Shown here: positions 1-6,411 of the stretch, in pieces
How the letters are laid out: every line of letters begins with the position of its first letter
Numbering within the stretch: position 1 is the first letter of the stretch
The notes under the pieces: generated by a model
The model's database searches: none
Told to the model about the DNA's origin: nothing
The model's input: only the letters and a program-made list of their open reading frames with translations
NCBI GenBank assembly: GCA_946479535.1
Contig: CAMLGP010000074.1
Location: forward strand, 1 to 8,938
DNA from: an uncultured Bacteroidota bacterium
GTDB taxonomy: Bacteria; Bacteroidota; Bacteroidia; Chitinophagales; Chitinophagaceae
Direction: 5' to 3'
DNA: 8,938 nt
Position numbers and translations under genes: made by a program

Positions 1-231
1 CCACTTGAATTTGTAATACCCAGAGAAATCATAAACCCAGGCAGAAACGATCAATGGCATTACCAGACCATATATAAATATTATAACGACGATCCAGAAA
101 ATTGTATTTGACCAGTTAATGTAAAGTCTGCTAATTATTAATAAGGTCAGGACCAGCAATCCAAAGAAATAAAAATGCCGGTTAAAACTTAAAATATTCA
201 ACACACCCTGGAAAGGTTTTCTTTTTTCCAT
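1..231 (-). CDS. N-terminal part of a two-TM membrane protein, probably a membrane-anchored class I SAM-dependent methyltransferase (cut by window edge)
   Basis: Reading the minus strand from ATG at 231 gives 77 uninterrupted codons to base 1, so the gene is truncated by the window. The protein begins MEKRKPFQGVLNILSFN and has two hydrophobic segments (about residues 19-35 and 43-63). It then carries the motif VYDFSGYYKFKW at the last visible residues. From memory, this layout (PFQGV..NI..FN, two TM helices, YDxSGxYKxxW) resembles Bacteroidota proteins whose C-terminal part is a SAM-binding methyltransferase. No SAM-binding motif lies in the visible part, so the enzyme call is inference. The start lies inside the 3' end of the DUF2071 gene (34 bp overlap) with a purine-rich stretch (gggaaagaaagag) just upstream, which suggests translational coupling. 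A downstream TTG overlapping the DUF2071 stop is a less likely start because it would remove the conserved-looking N-terminus. Confidence 0.6.
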   Translation of the reverse strand, partial: MEKRKPFQGVLNILSFNRHFYFFGLLVLTLLIISRLYINWSNTIFWIVVIIFIYGLVMPLIVSAWVYDFSGYYKFKW

Positions 232-962
232 AGCTCTTTCTTTCCCTTTTTCCAATAATAAGGAATATTGCGTATTATAAAGGCGTTTGCCAATTGTATT
301 CCAGCCGATTTGAATTTATCAATAAAGGAAAAATGGTAATTGATCACGTTAACAGGTGCAGGCTTCCAGTTCTCTCGAACTCCTTCAATCACTAAAACCT
401 CTTTCCTGTCAGCATTGTATGTAAAGGTAAAGGGTAAAGGTCCAGCATATCGTCTCGCTTCCTTCCAATCGGCAAACGGTGAACCTTGGGGCAATAGTAT
501 ATCCGGACTTTCTTTTTTATCAATTGTTACGTCAAATCCTGATCTTTTTGAGGATATGGTTAAATGCCCATTTTCATTGACCTGCTGTATATCAGTTGTG
601 GTATACTTATAATGAGTAAATATATTTCCAAAGAACTCCATTTTCTTTTTATCCGTTTCGGATTGAAGAATATAAAGACCCCTTAAATTCTTGCCGGCAT
701 TATTGGTAAAACGCACAAATACCCTGTAGCCAATCAGGAAAAAATCATTTCCCATTAATTGAGGAAATCCTTTTGGGCGCAAGCCCTTTGTCTGAACCAT
801 CGCCACAGCAATAAATGCCCACTTATCATTAAATGTATCTAACTCCAGACACTCAGGAATCAAATTTTGGATCTCGTTTTTAGGAATTGCAAATGTGAGG
901 ACCAGGGAGCTTTCAAAAAAAGCTTCCACTGCAAATGGATGATCTTTTAGAAATGAAAGCAT
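198..962 (-). CDS. DUF2071 (YqjF-like) family protein
   Basis: This 254-aa soluble protein has no signal peptide or TM segment. The N-terminal half carries the DUF2071-type pattern: a hydrophobic strand followed by IPKNEIQNLIPECLELDTF (residues 27-45), then WAFIAVAMVQTKGLRPKGFP and GYRVFVRF. In this family that region corresponds to 'xLLPxGLELDxFxGxxWxxLVxFxxxxxRP'. The family is thought to share the acetoacetate-decarboxylase-like beta fold; the biochemical role is not established, so I give none. Length is close to usual for the family. The gene starts 15 bp after the stop of the DoxX-like gene, and its end overlaps the start of the next membrane-protein gene by 34 bp, so all three are probably one operon. 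The start at 962 follows a weak purine stretch (gaagcac). Confidence 0.75.
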   Translation of the reverse strand: MLSFLKDHPFAVEAFFESSLVLTFAIPKNEIQNLIPECLELDTFNDKWAFIAVAMVQTKGLRPKGFPQLMGNDFFLIGYRVFVRFTNNAGKNLRGLYILQSETDKKKMEFFGNIFTHYKYTTTDIQQVNENGHLTISSKRSGFDVTIDKKESPDILLPQGSPFADWKEARRYAGPLPFTFTYNADRKEVLVIEGVRENWKPAPVNVINYHFSFIDKFKSAGIQLANAFIIRNIPYYWKKGKKELWKKENLSRVC

Positions 963-977
963 TTTAGTGCTTCGGGG

Positions 978-1349
978 TTATTTCCTATTGAGATGGAACT
1001 CATTATAGTATATCAAAATTATAAAAAGAAACGCAAACAGGGCGTTGAACTTTCCCCAAAGCAGTAGATCAGAGGCTAAAATAAATTCCAGTGTATTCAT
1101 GACTGCAATAACTACTATCTGGGTCATTACATTAACCTTTGACCATTTTCCACTCAGTATCCAAACTGCCATAACTATTTCCGAAAGTCCAATCAATAAG
1201 GTGAAAGTTCGGGAATGTTCATTGCCTATGATCCGGGCAACAATTTCCTGATGCCTTGGTACAAGATTGAGTACCTTACAGATAAAGCCATTAAGAAACC
1301 ATACCAATGCGATGAGCCAGTTGATAATATGGTAGATTCGTCGAGTCAT
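978..1349 (-). CDS. DoxX-like (DoxX_3-type) small membrane protein
   Basis: The product is a 123-aa integral membrane protein with four predicted hydrophobic segments (about residues 9-27, 48-66, 74-92 and 98-115). The signature LNLVPRHQEIVARIIG between TM1 and TM2 is what I recognise from the DoxX-like family, along with the N-terminal 'INWLIALVWFLNGFxCK' segment. DoxX-type proteins are small inner-membrane proteins, some linked to redox or thiosulfate metabolism, but the DoxX_3 branch has no firm function. It is the first gene of a minus-strand group with DUF2071 and a membrane protein of probable methyltransferase type. A candidate promoter lies about 25-55 bp upstream. The ATG at 1349 is the first in the frame and gives a normal family length. 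Confidence 0.75.
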   Translation of the reverse strand: MTRRIYHIINWLIALVWFLNGFICKVLNLVPRHQEIVARIIGNEHSRTFTLLIGLSEIVMAVWILSGKWSKVNVMTQIVVIAVMNTLEFILASDLLLWGKFNALFAFLFIILIYYNEFHLNRK

Positions 1350-1372
1350 GTCATAATATCGGAGATTTGACA

Positions 1373-1404
1373 GAAAAATACCCTTTTTCGCTAATTTAAT
1401 TCAA
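1373..1404 (-). promoter_or_regulatory. Candidate Bacteroidota-type promoter for the DoxX/DUF2071 operon
   Basis: On the minus strand there is TATTTTTC (+ strand 1373-1380), one mismatch from the Bacteroidota -7 box TAnnTTTG. It is preceded by TTG (+ strand 1402-1404) with a 21-base spacer, within the range reported for the -33/-7 pair. The inferred transcript would start about 15-20 bases before the ATG at 1349. The match is imperfect and in AT-rich DNA, so it may be chance. Confidence 0.3.
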
Positions 1405-1409
1405 TAAAT

Positions 1410-1434
1410 AGGCAACCTGTTCAGAGTATTGCCT
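1410..1434. repeat. Short inverted repeat in the divergent intergenic region
   Basis: AGGCAA (1410-1415) and TTGCCT (1429-1434) are perfect reverse complements separated by 13 bases. They sit between the divergently transcribed DoxX-like gene and the beta-propeller gene (intergenic 1350-1492). This could be an operator half-site pair, but six-base arms are short and no regulator is known here. Apart from this and the candidate promoter I see nothing else in the intergenic stretch. Confidence 0.2.
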
Positions 1435-1492
1435 GGAATATCCAGCTTTCTTTGAAGAGTTTCAGTTTACCAGGTTCAAAAATTCATGTTTT

Positions 1493-2590
1493 ATGAAAGG
1501 AATGCCACAGTTATTGTTTCCTACTTTAGTTTTAAATCTAAATAGACCAGTATTATGTGCCCTGTTCAGTTTGGTCTTATTTCAAGGTATTATCTCTGCA
1601 CAGAGCACTGATACTACCAAACCAAAAACTGCGGCACAACGTCCGGGAGCAAGAGCTCCTGTGCCAGATTTTTTGCCGGGCAAAGGACTTGCTCAACATG
1701 ATTTTTTATATGCAGGCGGCTGGGATACCCGAAAGGATACCCAAACAATATTCCGTATTGTTAAAGGCAAAGTTGCATGGACCTGGTCAATACCTATTAA
1801 AGATCACAATGGTCAGCTAAGCGAATTTAGCGATATACATCAATTATCTAATGGCAATGTACTGTATGCTTGTAAAACCGGAGCTGCAGAAGTTACAATG
1901 GCCAGAAAGGTTGTTTGGAGTTATGAATGTCCTGCAGGAACAGAATGCCATTCGGCCCAACCTGTCGGGATGGATAAAGTATTTCTGTGTCAGAATGGAA
2001 TACCGGCCAAAGTGATGATAATAAATAAGAAAACCGGCAAAGTAGAGATGGAGCATGTTGTTCAGACAGCAAGACCGGATGATCCTAAAAGTGTGCATGG
2101 TCAATTCCGTAATATACGCATGACAGTCAAAGGCACTTATTTACTGGCTCACATGGACTTGGGAAAAGTGATTGAATATGATAAGAATTGGAATGTGATC
2201 TGGTCAGTAGATGCACCTTCTGCCTGGCTGGCTATACGACTTAAGAACGGTAATACACTTATCAGCGGAAACCAGAATGGGTATGTTCGGGAAGTAAATC
2301 CTGCCGGAAAAATAGTATGGGAAATAAATAAAGATGATTTCCCCGGATTTCCACTTTACACTGTACAGGGTTTGAACCGTTTAGCCAATGGGAATACACT
2401 AATTAGCAACTGGGGTGGTTCAATTATAAAAGAAGACTGGGAAAAAGTAGTACAGGTACTGGAAATTACACCAGATAAAAAATTAGTATGGGCCTTGCAT
2501 CAATGGAATGCCCCGGATCTGGGCCCTTCTTCCAATATCCAATTACTTGACGAAATGGGAAAGGAAGAGAAAGGCGAATTGCAAAGGTGA
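1493..2590 (+). CDS. Secreted PQQ-like beta-propeller protein
   Basis: The 365-aa protein has an N-terminal export signal (hydrophobic core about residues 19-35, likely cleavage after IISA at 36), then a basic, Pro/Ala-rich linker to about 62. The rest is a repeated beta-sheet unit ending in 'GKxVWxW'. Blades are recognisable near residues 70-100, 113-146, 155-190, 206-240, 246-278 and 293-335, with the hallmark LxNGNTLIS at about 250-258 and 298-305 (SNGNVL at 119-124). This resembles PQQ-like propellers of Bacteroidota and Planctomycetes. The C-terminal DLGPSSNIQLLDE...GELQR looks like the natural family end, so the protein appears complete. No PQQ-dehydrogenase catalytic set is evident; it is more likely a binding or scaffold protein, and the ligand is unknown. 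Five cysteines occur (22, 127, 146, 152, 166). The start is ATG 1493; ATG 1502 in the same frame is possible, and neither has a strong ribosome site. Confidence 0.75.
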   Translation: MKGMPQLLFPTLVLNLNRPVLCALFSLVLFQGIISAQSTDTTKPKTAAQRPGARAPVPDFLPGKGLAQHDFLYAGGWDTRKDTQTIFRIVKGKVAWTWSIPIKDHNGQLSEFSDIHQLSNGNVLYACKTGAAEVTMARKVVWSYECPAGTECHSAQPVGMDKVFLCQNGIPAKVMIINKKTGKVEMEHVVQTARPDDPKSVHGQFRNIRMTVKGTYLLAHMDLGKVIEYDKNWNVIWSVDAPSAWLAIRLKNGNTLISGNQNGYVREVNPAGKIVWEINKDDFPGFPLYTVQGLNRLANGNTLISNWGGSIIKEDWEKVVQVLEITPDKKLVWALHQWNAPDLGPSSNIQLLDEMGKEEKGELQR

Positions 2591-2607
2591 TCAAAATACA
2601 TCACCTT
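2584..2607. terminator. Perfect hairpin spanning the stop codons of two convergent genes (possible bidirectional terminator)
   Basis: AAGGTGAT (2584-2591) and ATCACCTT (2600-2607) are an exact 8-bp inverted repeat with an 8-base loop. The TGA stop of the beta-propeller gene (2588-2590) is in the left arm, and the stop of the facing small gene (TCA on + strand, 2601-2603) is in the right arm. There is no clear T-run on either side, so intrinsic termination is uncertain. Confidence 0.35.
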
Positions 2608-2825
2608 ATAACCGGGTGTTCATCTTTCCTTCTGTTCAAGGTATAACTGAATTCATCATTCCCCACCAGTAGATTGCCTTCCTTATCTGTAAATACCAGG
2701 ATATTGTCATCAACCTGCACCAAATGGAACGACCAGGATTCTTTTTCGGTGCCTACATATACATTTTCCTTAAAAGGTGTAAGATGGAGTAGACCACCCA
2801 GGGCCAATAATGCAATGACTTTCAT
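2601..2825 (-). CDS. Small hypothetical protein with signal-like N-terminus
   Basis: This is a 74-aa product I do not recognise. It begins MKVIALLALGGLLHLTPFKENV, which reads as a lysine plus a hydrophobic core of about 12 residues. That fits an export signal or a single anchor, although no classic A-x-A cleavage site follows. The remainder is polar and beta-like (SWSFHLVQVDDNILVFTDKEGNLLVGNDEFSYTLN split here by eye into strand-turn-strand segments), ending in a basic tail. It lies between two plus-strand genes, is convergent with the beta-propeller gene (10-bp gap), and shares the stop-spanning hairpin. No shadow gene occupies the other strand at this position, and the N-terminus looks like a real start, which argues for a genuine gene. 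The start at 2825 is preceded by ctgagaa on the minus strand. Confidence 0.5.
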   Translation of the reverse strand: MKVIALLALGGLLHLTPFKENVYVGTEKESWSFHLVQVDDNILVFTDKEGNLLVGNDEFSYTLNRRKDEHPVIR

Positions 2826-2881
2826 TTCTCAGTTTTTATAAAGGTCTGACATAAAACTTCAAACCAAAGACCAGTTTTACC

Positions 2882-3034
2882 ATGGGGGCGACCGGCTTGA
2901 CGAAAGGGTCCGCTGAATATTTTTGCATGGGGACCTGTTCCGGCGGCTATAGTTTATATCCTGATGATTGCCTTATATTTATATCAGATATGAAAAAGCA
3001 TATAGTATTTGAATTGAGAATTAAAATAATGTAA
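2882..3034 (+). CDS. Possible 50-aa small ORF overlapping the glycosidase start (TAATG)
   Basis: ATG at 2882 opens 50 codons ending in TAA at 3032-3034; the last A is the first base of the next gene's ATG (TAATG). The product starts MGATGLTKGSAEYFC, has cysteines at 15, 19 and 30, and ends with a basic hydrophobic tail (IVFELRIKIM). It resembles no family I know and its first codons are unusually GC-rich for the window (GGG, GCG, ACG, GGG). The stop/start overlap would suit translational coupling, but a short open frame can arise by chance, and a candidate promoter lies inside it. Both may not be real at once. The rest of the gap between 2826 and 3033 holds nothing else I can support. Confidence 0.2.
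   Translation: MGATGLTKGSAEYFCMGTCSGGYSLYPDDCLIFISDMKKHIVFELRIKIM
2897..2925 (+). promoter_or_regulatory. Candidate Bacteroidota-type promoter upstream of the GH5-like gene
   Basis: TATTTTTG (2918-2925) matches the Bacteroidota -7 consensus TAnnTTTG exactly. TTG within CTTGAC (2897-2899) lies 18 bases upstream as a possible -33 element. It would give a leader of about 100 bases before the ATG at 3034 and could drive the glycosidase-cytochrome-regulator series. It rests on the consensus match alone. Confidence 0.35.
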
Positions 3035-4086
3035 TGAAGAAACCTGCTTTTGTACTCGCGATCATTTTCCTATTAATAGCTGGAATCAATGCACAAAGAT
3101 GGACTGTAGATAAGGCCAATACCTGGTATAAACAGCAGGGTTGGCTAAGGGGATGCAATTTTCAGCCAAGTACAGCCATAAACCAGCTGGAGATGTTTCA
3201 GCCGGAAACATTCGATACCGCAACAATCAACAAGGAACTGGGCTGGGCAGAGGATTTGGGCTTCAATGTAATGCGTGTATACCTTCATCACCTGTTATGG
3301 GCATCGGATAAGGACGGGTTTAAGAAGCGTCTTGATACCTATTTAGCTATCTCAAGCAAGCATAAAATAAAAACCCTGTTTGTAATTTTTGACGATTGCT
3401 GGAATGATACAGCCCGGTTGGGTAAACAGCCTGAGCCAAAGATCGGAACTCATAATTCCGGATGGGTAAGAGATCCGGGAACCATGATTTACAATCACCC
3501 CGATTCACTCAAAACGCTTGAATTGTATGTAAAGGATTTATTAATCACTTTTAAAAATGACAGACGCATTTTAATGTGGGATCTGTATAACGAACCAGGT
3601 AACTGGAGCCAATTTCAAAAAAGTTTACCGCTGCTTAAAAGTGTATTTAAATGGGCAAGAGAAGCAAATCCTTCACAACCGGTAACGGCTGGCGTTTGGT
3701 CATATGGAGATAATTTCAATGAGCTTAATAATTTTCAGTTGGAAAATTCAGATATAATTACTTATCATAATTATTCGTACATAGATAATCACATAAATAA
3801 TATTGATACGCTTAGAAAGTATGGCCGGCCATTAATTTGTACTGAGTATATGGCAAGACGTAATGGTAGCCTGTTTCAACTGATCATGCCACTACTCAAA
3901 AGGGAAAATGTAGGAGCCATCAATTGGGGATTCGTCAGTGGTAAAACCAATACCATTTTTGCATGGGATACTCCAATAAGTGATGGCAAAGAACCTCCAC
4001 TCTGGTTTCATGATATTTACCGTAGGGACCATACTCCGTTCAGTAAGGAAGAAGTAAAATTTATTAAAGAGATCTGCAAACCATAA
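3034..4086 (+). CDS. Secreted glycoside hydrolase, GH5/cellulase-like TIM barrel
   Basis: The 350-aa protein has a clear Sec signal peptide (residues 1-20, ending AGINA, mature start QRW). The body reads as a clan GH-A (beta/alpha)8 barrel. It shows the strand MRVYLHH (80-86), FDDCW at strand 3 (119-123), WDLYNEPGN with acid/base candidate Glu187, YHNY (His245, Tyr247), CTEYMAR with nucleophile candidate Glu271, and INWGFVSGKT with Trp298. The NEP plus TEY arrangement is that of retaining glycosidases of the GH5 type, so it probably hydrolyses a beta-linked glycan outside the cytoplasm; the substrate cannot be read from sequence. I recall very similar proteins annotated as 'cellulase family glycosylhydrolase' in Bacteroidota. 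There is no carbohydrate-binding module or secretion-tail domain. The start is certain from the signal peptide; no Shine-Dalgarno is evident. The octaheme cytochrome gene follows after 70 bp. Confidence 0.85.
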   Translation: MKKPAFVLAIIFLLIAGINAQRWTVDKANTWYKQQGWLRGCNFQPSTAINQLEMFQPETFDTATINKELGWAEDLGFNVMRVYLHHLLWASDKDGFKKRLDTYLAISSKHKIKTLFVIFDDCWNDTARLGKQPEPKIGTHNSGWVRDPGTMIYNHPDSLKTLELYVKDLLITFKNDRRILMWDLYNEPGNWSQFQKSLPLLKSVFKWAREANPSQPVTAGVWSYGDNFNELNNFQLENSDIITYHNYSYIDNHINNIDTLRKYGRPLICTEYMARRNGSLFQLIMPLLKRENVGAINWGFVSGKTNTIFAWDTPISDGKEPPLWFHDIYRRDHTPFSKEEVKFIKEICKP

Positions 4087-4156
4087 GGGGTGGGCATAAC
4101 AGGCCATTAAGGTAACTCCCTATTCAGGACAGGTTTAAGATATATATTCGTATGTC

Positions 4157-6382
4157 ATGAAAAAGATAGCCATAATATCTATTCTTGTTTGTGGAGTTTT
4201 GCTTTTGCAGAAATGTGGTAATTCGGATAAGACAGTAAAACAGACCACTTATGTAGGCTCTGATAAATGCCAGTCATGCCACCAGAATGAATTCTCTCTT
4301 TACACCCAGTCTGATCATTTTCATGCAATGGATACTGTGTCACAATCCTCGGTATTAGGAGATTTTGATAATTCAAGGTTCATCTATTTTGGCGATACTA
4401 CTCTCTTTTATAAGAAGAATAACCACTACTTTGTTTCAACCAAAGATTCAACGGGCCTGCGAAGAGAATTCCTGGTGAGCTATACCTTTGGGTGGAGACC
4501 ATTACAACAGTACCTCATAAAATTTACTGATGGCCGCATACAGGCACTTCCGTTTTGCTGGGATACAAGGCCAAAAGAAAATGGAGGACAGCGTTGGTTT
4601 CATTTGTATGACAAGGAGAATATTGGCAATAAAGATGATTTGTTCTGGATGGGCATTAATCAGAACTGGAATTATATGTGTGCCGATTGCCACACCACTG
4701 ATTTCAAAACAAACTATAATGCAAAGTCCAATATTTTTAATAGCACCTGGAAAATAGCCAATGTTTCCTGCGAGAGTTGCCATGGCCCGGCCTCAAACCA
4801 TATTGAATGGACGAAGAATAAAACTGCTGATCCTTACAAAGGGCTCCCCATATCGTTGGCTTCTAAAAAGATGAACTGGAAAATGGATCCGGTAAAGCAG
4901 ATAGCGATGCCAGAATCTGTTGTTATGAATGATACCCTTATTGAAACTTGTGCCAGATGTCATGCAAGGGCTACACGGATTAGTGATCATTATGTACATG
5001 GCCAATCTTTATTGCAGACGCATATCCCTGCAGGTGTTGAAAACGCAAACTATTACCGGGATGGGCAGATAAGGGATGAAGATTATGAGTATGGTTCCTT
5101 TCTGCAAAGTAAAATGTATGCAACAGGTGTAACCTGCATGAATTGCCATGATGCACACAGCATGAAATTGAAAGCTACCGGAAATGCATTATGTATTTCC
5201 TGCCACGCTAAGGTAAAATTTGATGGTCCGCAACACAGTTTTCATCAATTAACAAGTTCAGGGAATCAGTGTGTAAACTGTCATATGCCCCCCACAACCT
5301 ATATGGTAATTGATGACAGGAGAGACCATAGTATCCGCATTCCACGCCCGGATCTTTCTTTATCTGATAATAGTCCCAATGCCTGTAATAAATGCCATAA
5401 TAACAGGACAGTAAAATGGGCTGCTGACAACTTTATGAAATGGTATGGCCAAAAACAGGATACCAGTTCCTGGGTCCAGCTAAAACAATATATAGCCGGA
5501 TTGAACAATAAAAGTGAACCTGCCTTATTTGCTTTATTGGCTGATAAAAAGTATCCTGCTATTATCAGGGCCTCGGCCATGGAAGAATTTGGTTGGGTTA
5601 CTTCATCCCGCATCTTCTCAAAATTGGTTGATGAGTTAAACAACGATGATCCCCTGATCAGGCTGAATGCCATTAAGGGATTAAGCAATTATCCCCAGCA
5701 GGATATTGTATCAAAACTGTCGCCATTACTGGCAGATAAAATTATTGTTGTGCGGATGGAGGCAATGAATGCAATTGCTCCGTCCTATAGTTTGTTACTG
5801 GCAGATGAACATCAACTCTTCAAAAAGGTGATGACGGAGTATGTTAGAGTTCAGGAAAGAATGAGCCACCGGCCAGAAGGATTTTTTAATCGTGCCATCC
5901 TATACCAGACAACCGGGGATATTGCCACTGCTGAACAGTTATACATGACCTGCATCAAACGTTTTAGTTCATTTGGACCTGCATATGGTAACCTTGCTGA
6001 TCTATACCGTGATCAAAATAAGGAAGCGGAAGCAAAGGCTATTATTAATAATGGACTCAGTGTGCTACCCCAAAATGCGCTATTGCATTATGCATTGGGC
6101 TTATGGTTTATACGGAATAAGGAGAGTAAAGAGGGAATTAATGAATTGAAAGCCGCTGCTGAATTGGCTCCTGCTGATCCCCAGGTGATATTTGGTTATT
6201 CAATCGCACTATTTTCAAATGATAAAAAGAAGGAAGCCATTAACTTCCTTGAAAAATATACTGCCCTGCATGGAAACAATGCAATGATTCTTGATGCACT
6301 TGCTTCAATGTACGGTGATATAAATATGAATGAGAAGGCAGCCCAATACAGTAAGATCAGAAAAGAGGTGTTTGGGTATTAA
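4157..6382 (+). CDS. Exported octaheme c-type cytochrome with HEAT-like and TPR domains
   Basis: The 741-aa protein opens with a hydrophobic leader; Cys20 (LLLQKC-GNSD) could be a lipidated cysteine, though Gln-Lys at -2/-1 is atypical for a lipobox. Eight CXXCH haem-binding motifs start at Cys38, 175, 205, 265, 327, 346, 372 and 410, all ordinary CXXCH with no CXXCK variant. The segment between haems 1 and 2 contains CWDTRP and WMGINQNWNYMCADCH, which I recognise as a signature of cytochrome c554-related multihaem proteins with tetratricopeptide tails. Residues about 455-545 look like HEAT/PBS-lyase-type helical repeats, and about 573-735 like four to five TPRs (A..LY...G...EA). The likely role is electron transfer on the periplasmic or outer face, with the helical tail docking a partner; no substrate can be assigned. 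Haem attachment would need cytochrome c maturation genes, which are not in the window. The regulator gene follows after 29 bp. Confidence 0.85.
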   Translation: MKKIAIISILVCGVLLLQKCGNSDKTVKQTTYVGSDKCQSCHQNEFSLYTQSDHFHAMDTVSQSSVLGDFDNSRFIYFGDTTLFYKKNNHYFVSTKDSTGLRREFLVSYTFGWRPLQQYLIKFTDGRIQALPFCWDTRPKENGGQRWFHLYDKENIGNKDDLFWMGINQNWNYMCADCHTTDFKTNYNAKSNIFNSTWKIANVSCESCHGPASNHIEWTKNKTADPYKGLPISLASKKMNWKMDPVKQIAMPESVVMNDTLIETCARCHARATRISDHYVHGQSLLQTHIPAGVENANYYRDGQIRDEDYEYGSFLQSKMYATGVTCMNCHDAHSMKLKATGNALCISCHAKVKFDGPQHSFHQLTSSGNQCVNCHMPPTTYMVIDDRRDHSIRIPRPDLSLSDNSPNACNKCHNNRTVKWAADNFMKWYGQKQDTSSWVQLKQYIAGLNNKSEPALFALLADKKYPAIIRASAMEEFGWVTSSRIFSKLVDELNNDDPLIRLNAIKGLSNYPQQDIVSKLSPLLADKIIVVRMEAMNAIAPSYSLLLADEHQLFKKVMTEYVRVQERMSHRPEGFFNRAILYQTTGDIATAEQLYMTCIKRFSSFGPAYGNLADLYRDQNKEAEAKAIINNGLSVLPQNALLHYALGLWFIRNKESKEGINELKAAAELAPADPQVIFGYSIALFSNDKKKEAINFLEKYTALHGNNAMILDALASMYGDINMNEKAAQYSKIRKEVFGY

Positions 6383-6411
6383 GACGTATCTTAGCATTAA
6401 GCTTTTACTTC

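Noticed and set aside
340..612. 90-codon plus-strand ORF opposite the DUF2071 gene
   Set aside because: It is antisense to a recognised family member, and its composition is the typical by-product of the other strand.
4087..4156. Terminator or promoter between the GH5-like and cytochrome genes
   Set aside because: No stable inverted repeat with a T-run and no TAnnTTTG match; the gap seems featureless, which is compatible with co-transcription.
4502..4783. 93-codon minus-strand ORF and an overlapping 75-codon plus-strand ORF within the cytochrome gene
   Set aside because: Both are out of frame with the CXXCH-containing protein and lack any independent start signal or domain.
5299..5688. 129-codon minus-strand ORF inside the cytochrome gene
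   Set aside because: It lies wholly within a strong coding gene with eight haem motifs and repeats, and its product has no recognisable domain or signal; it is an antisense shadow.
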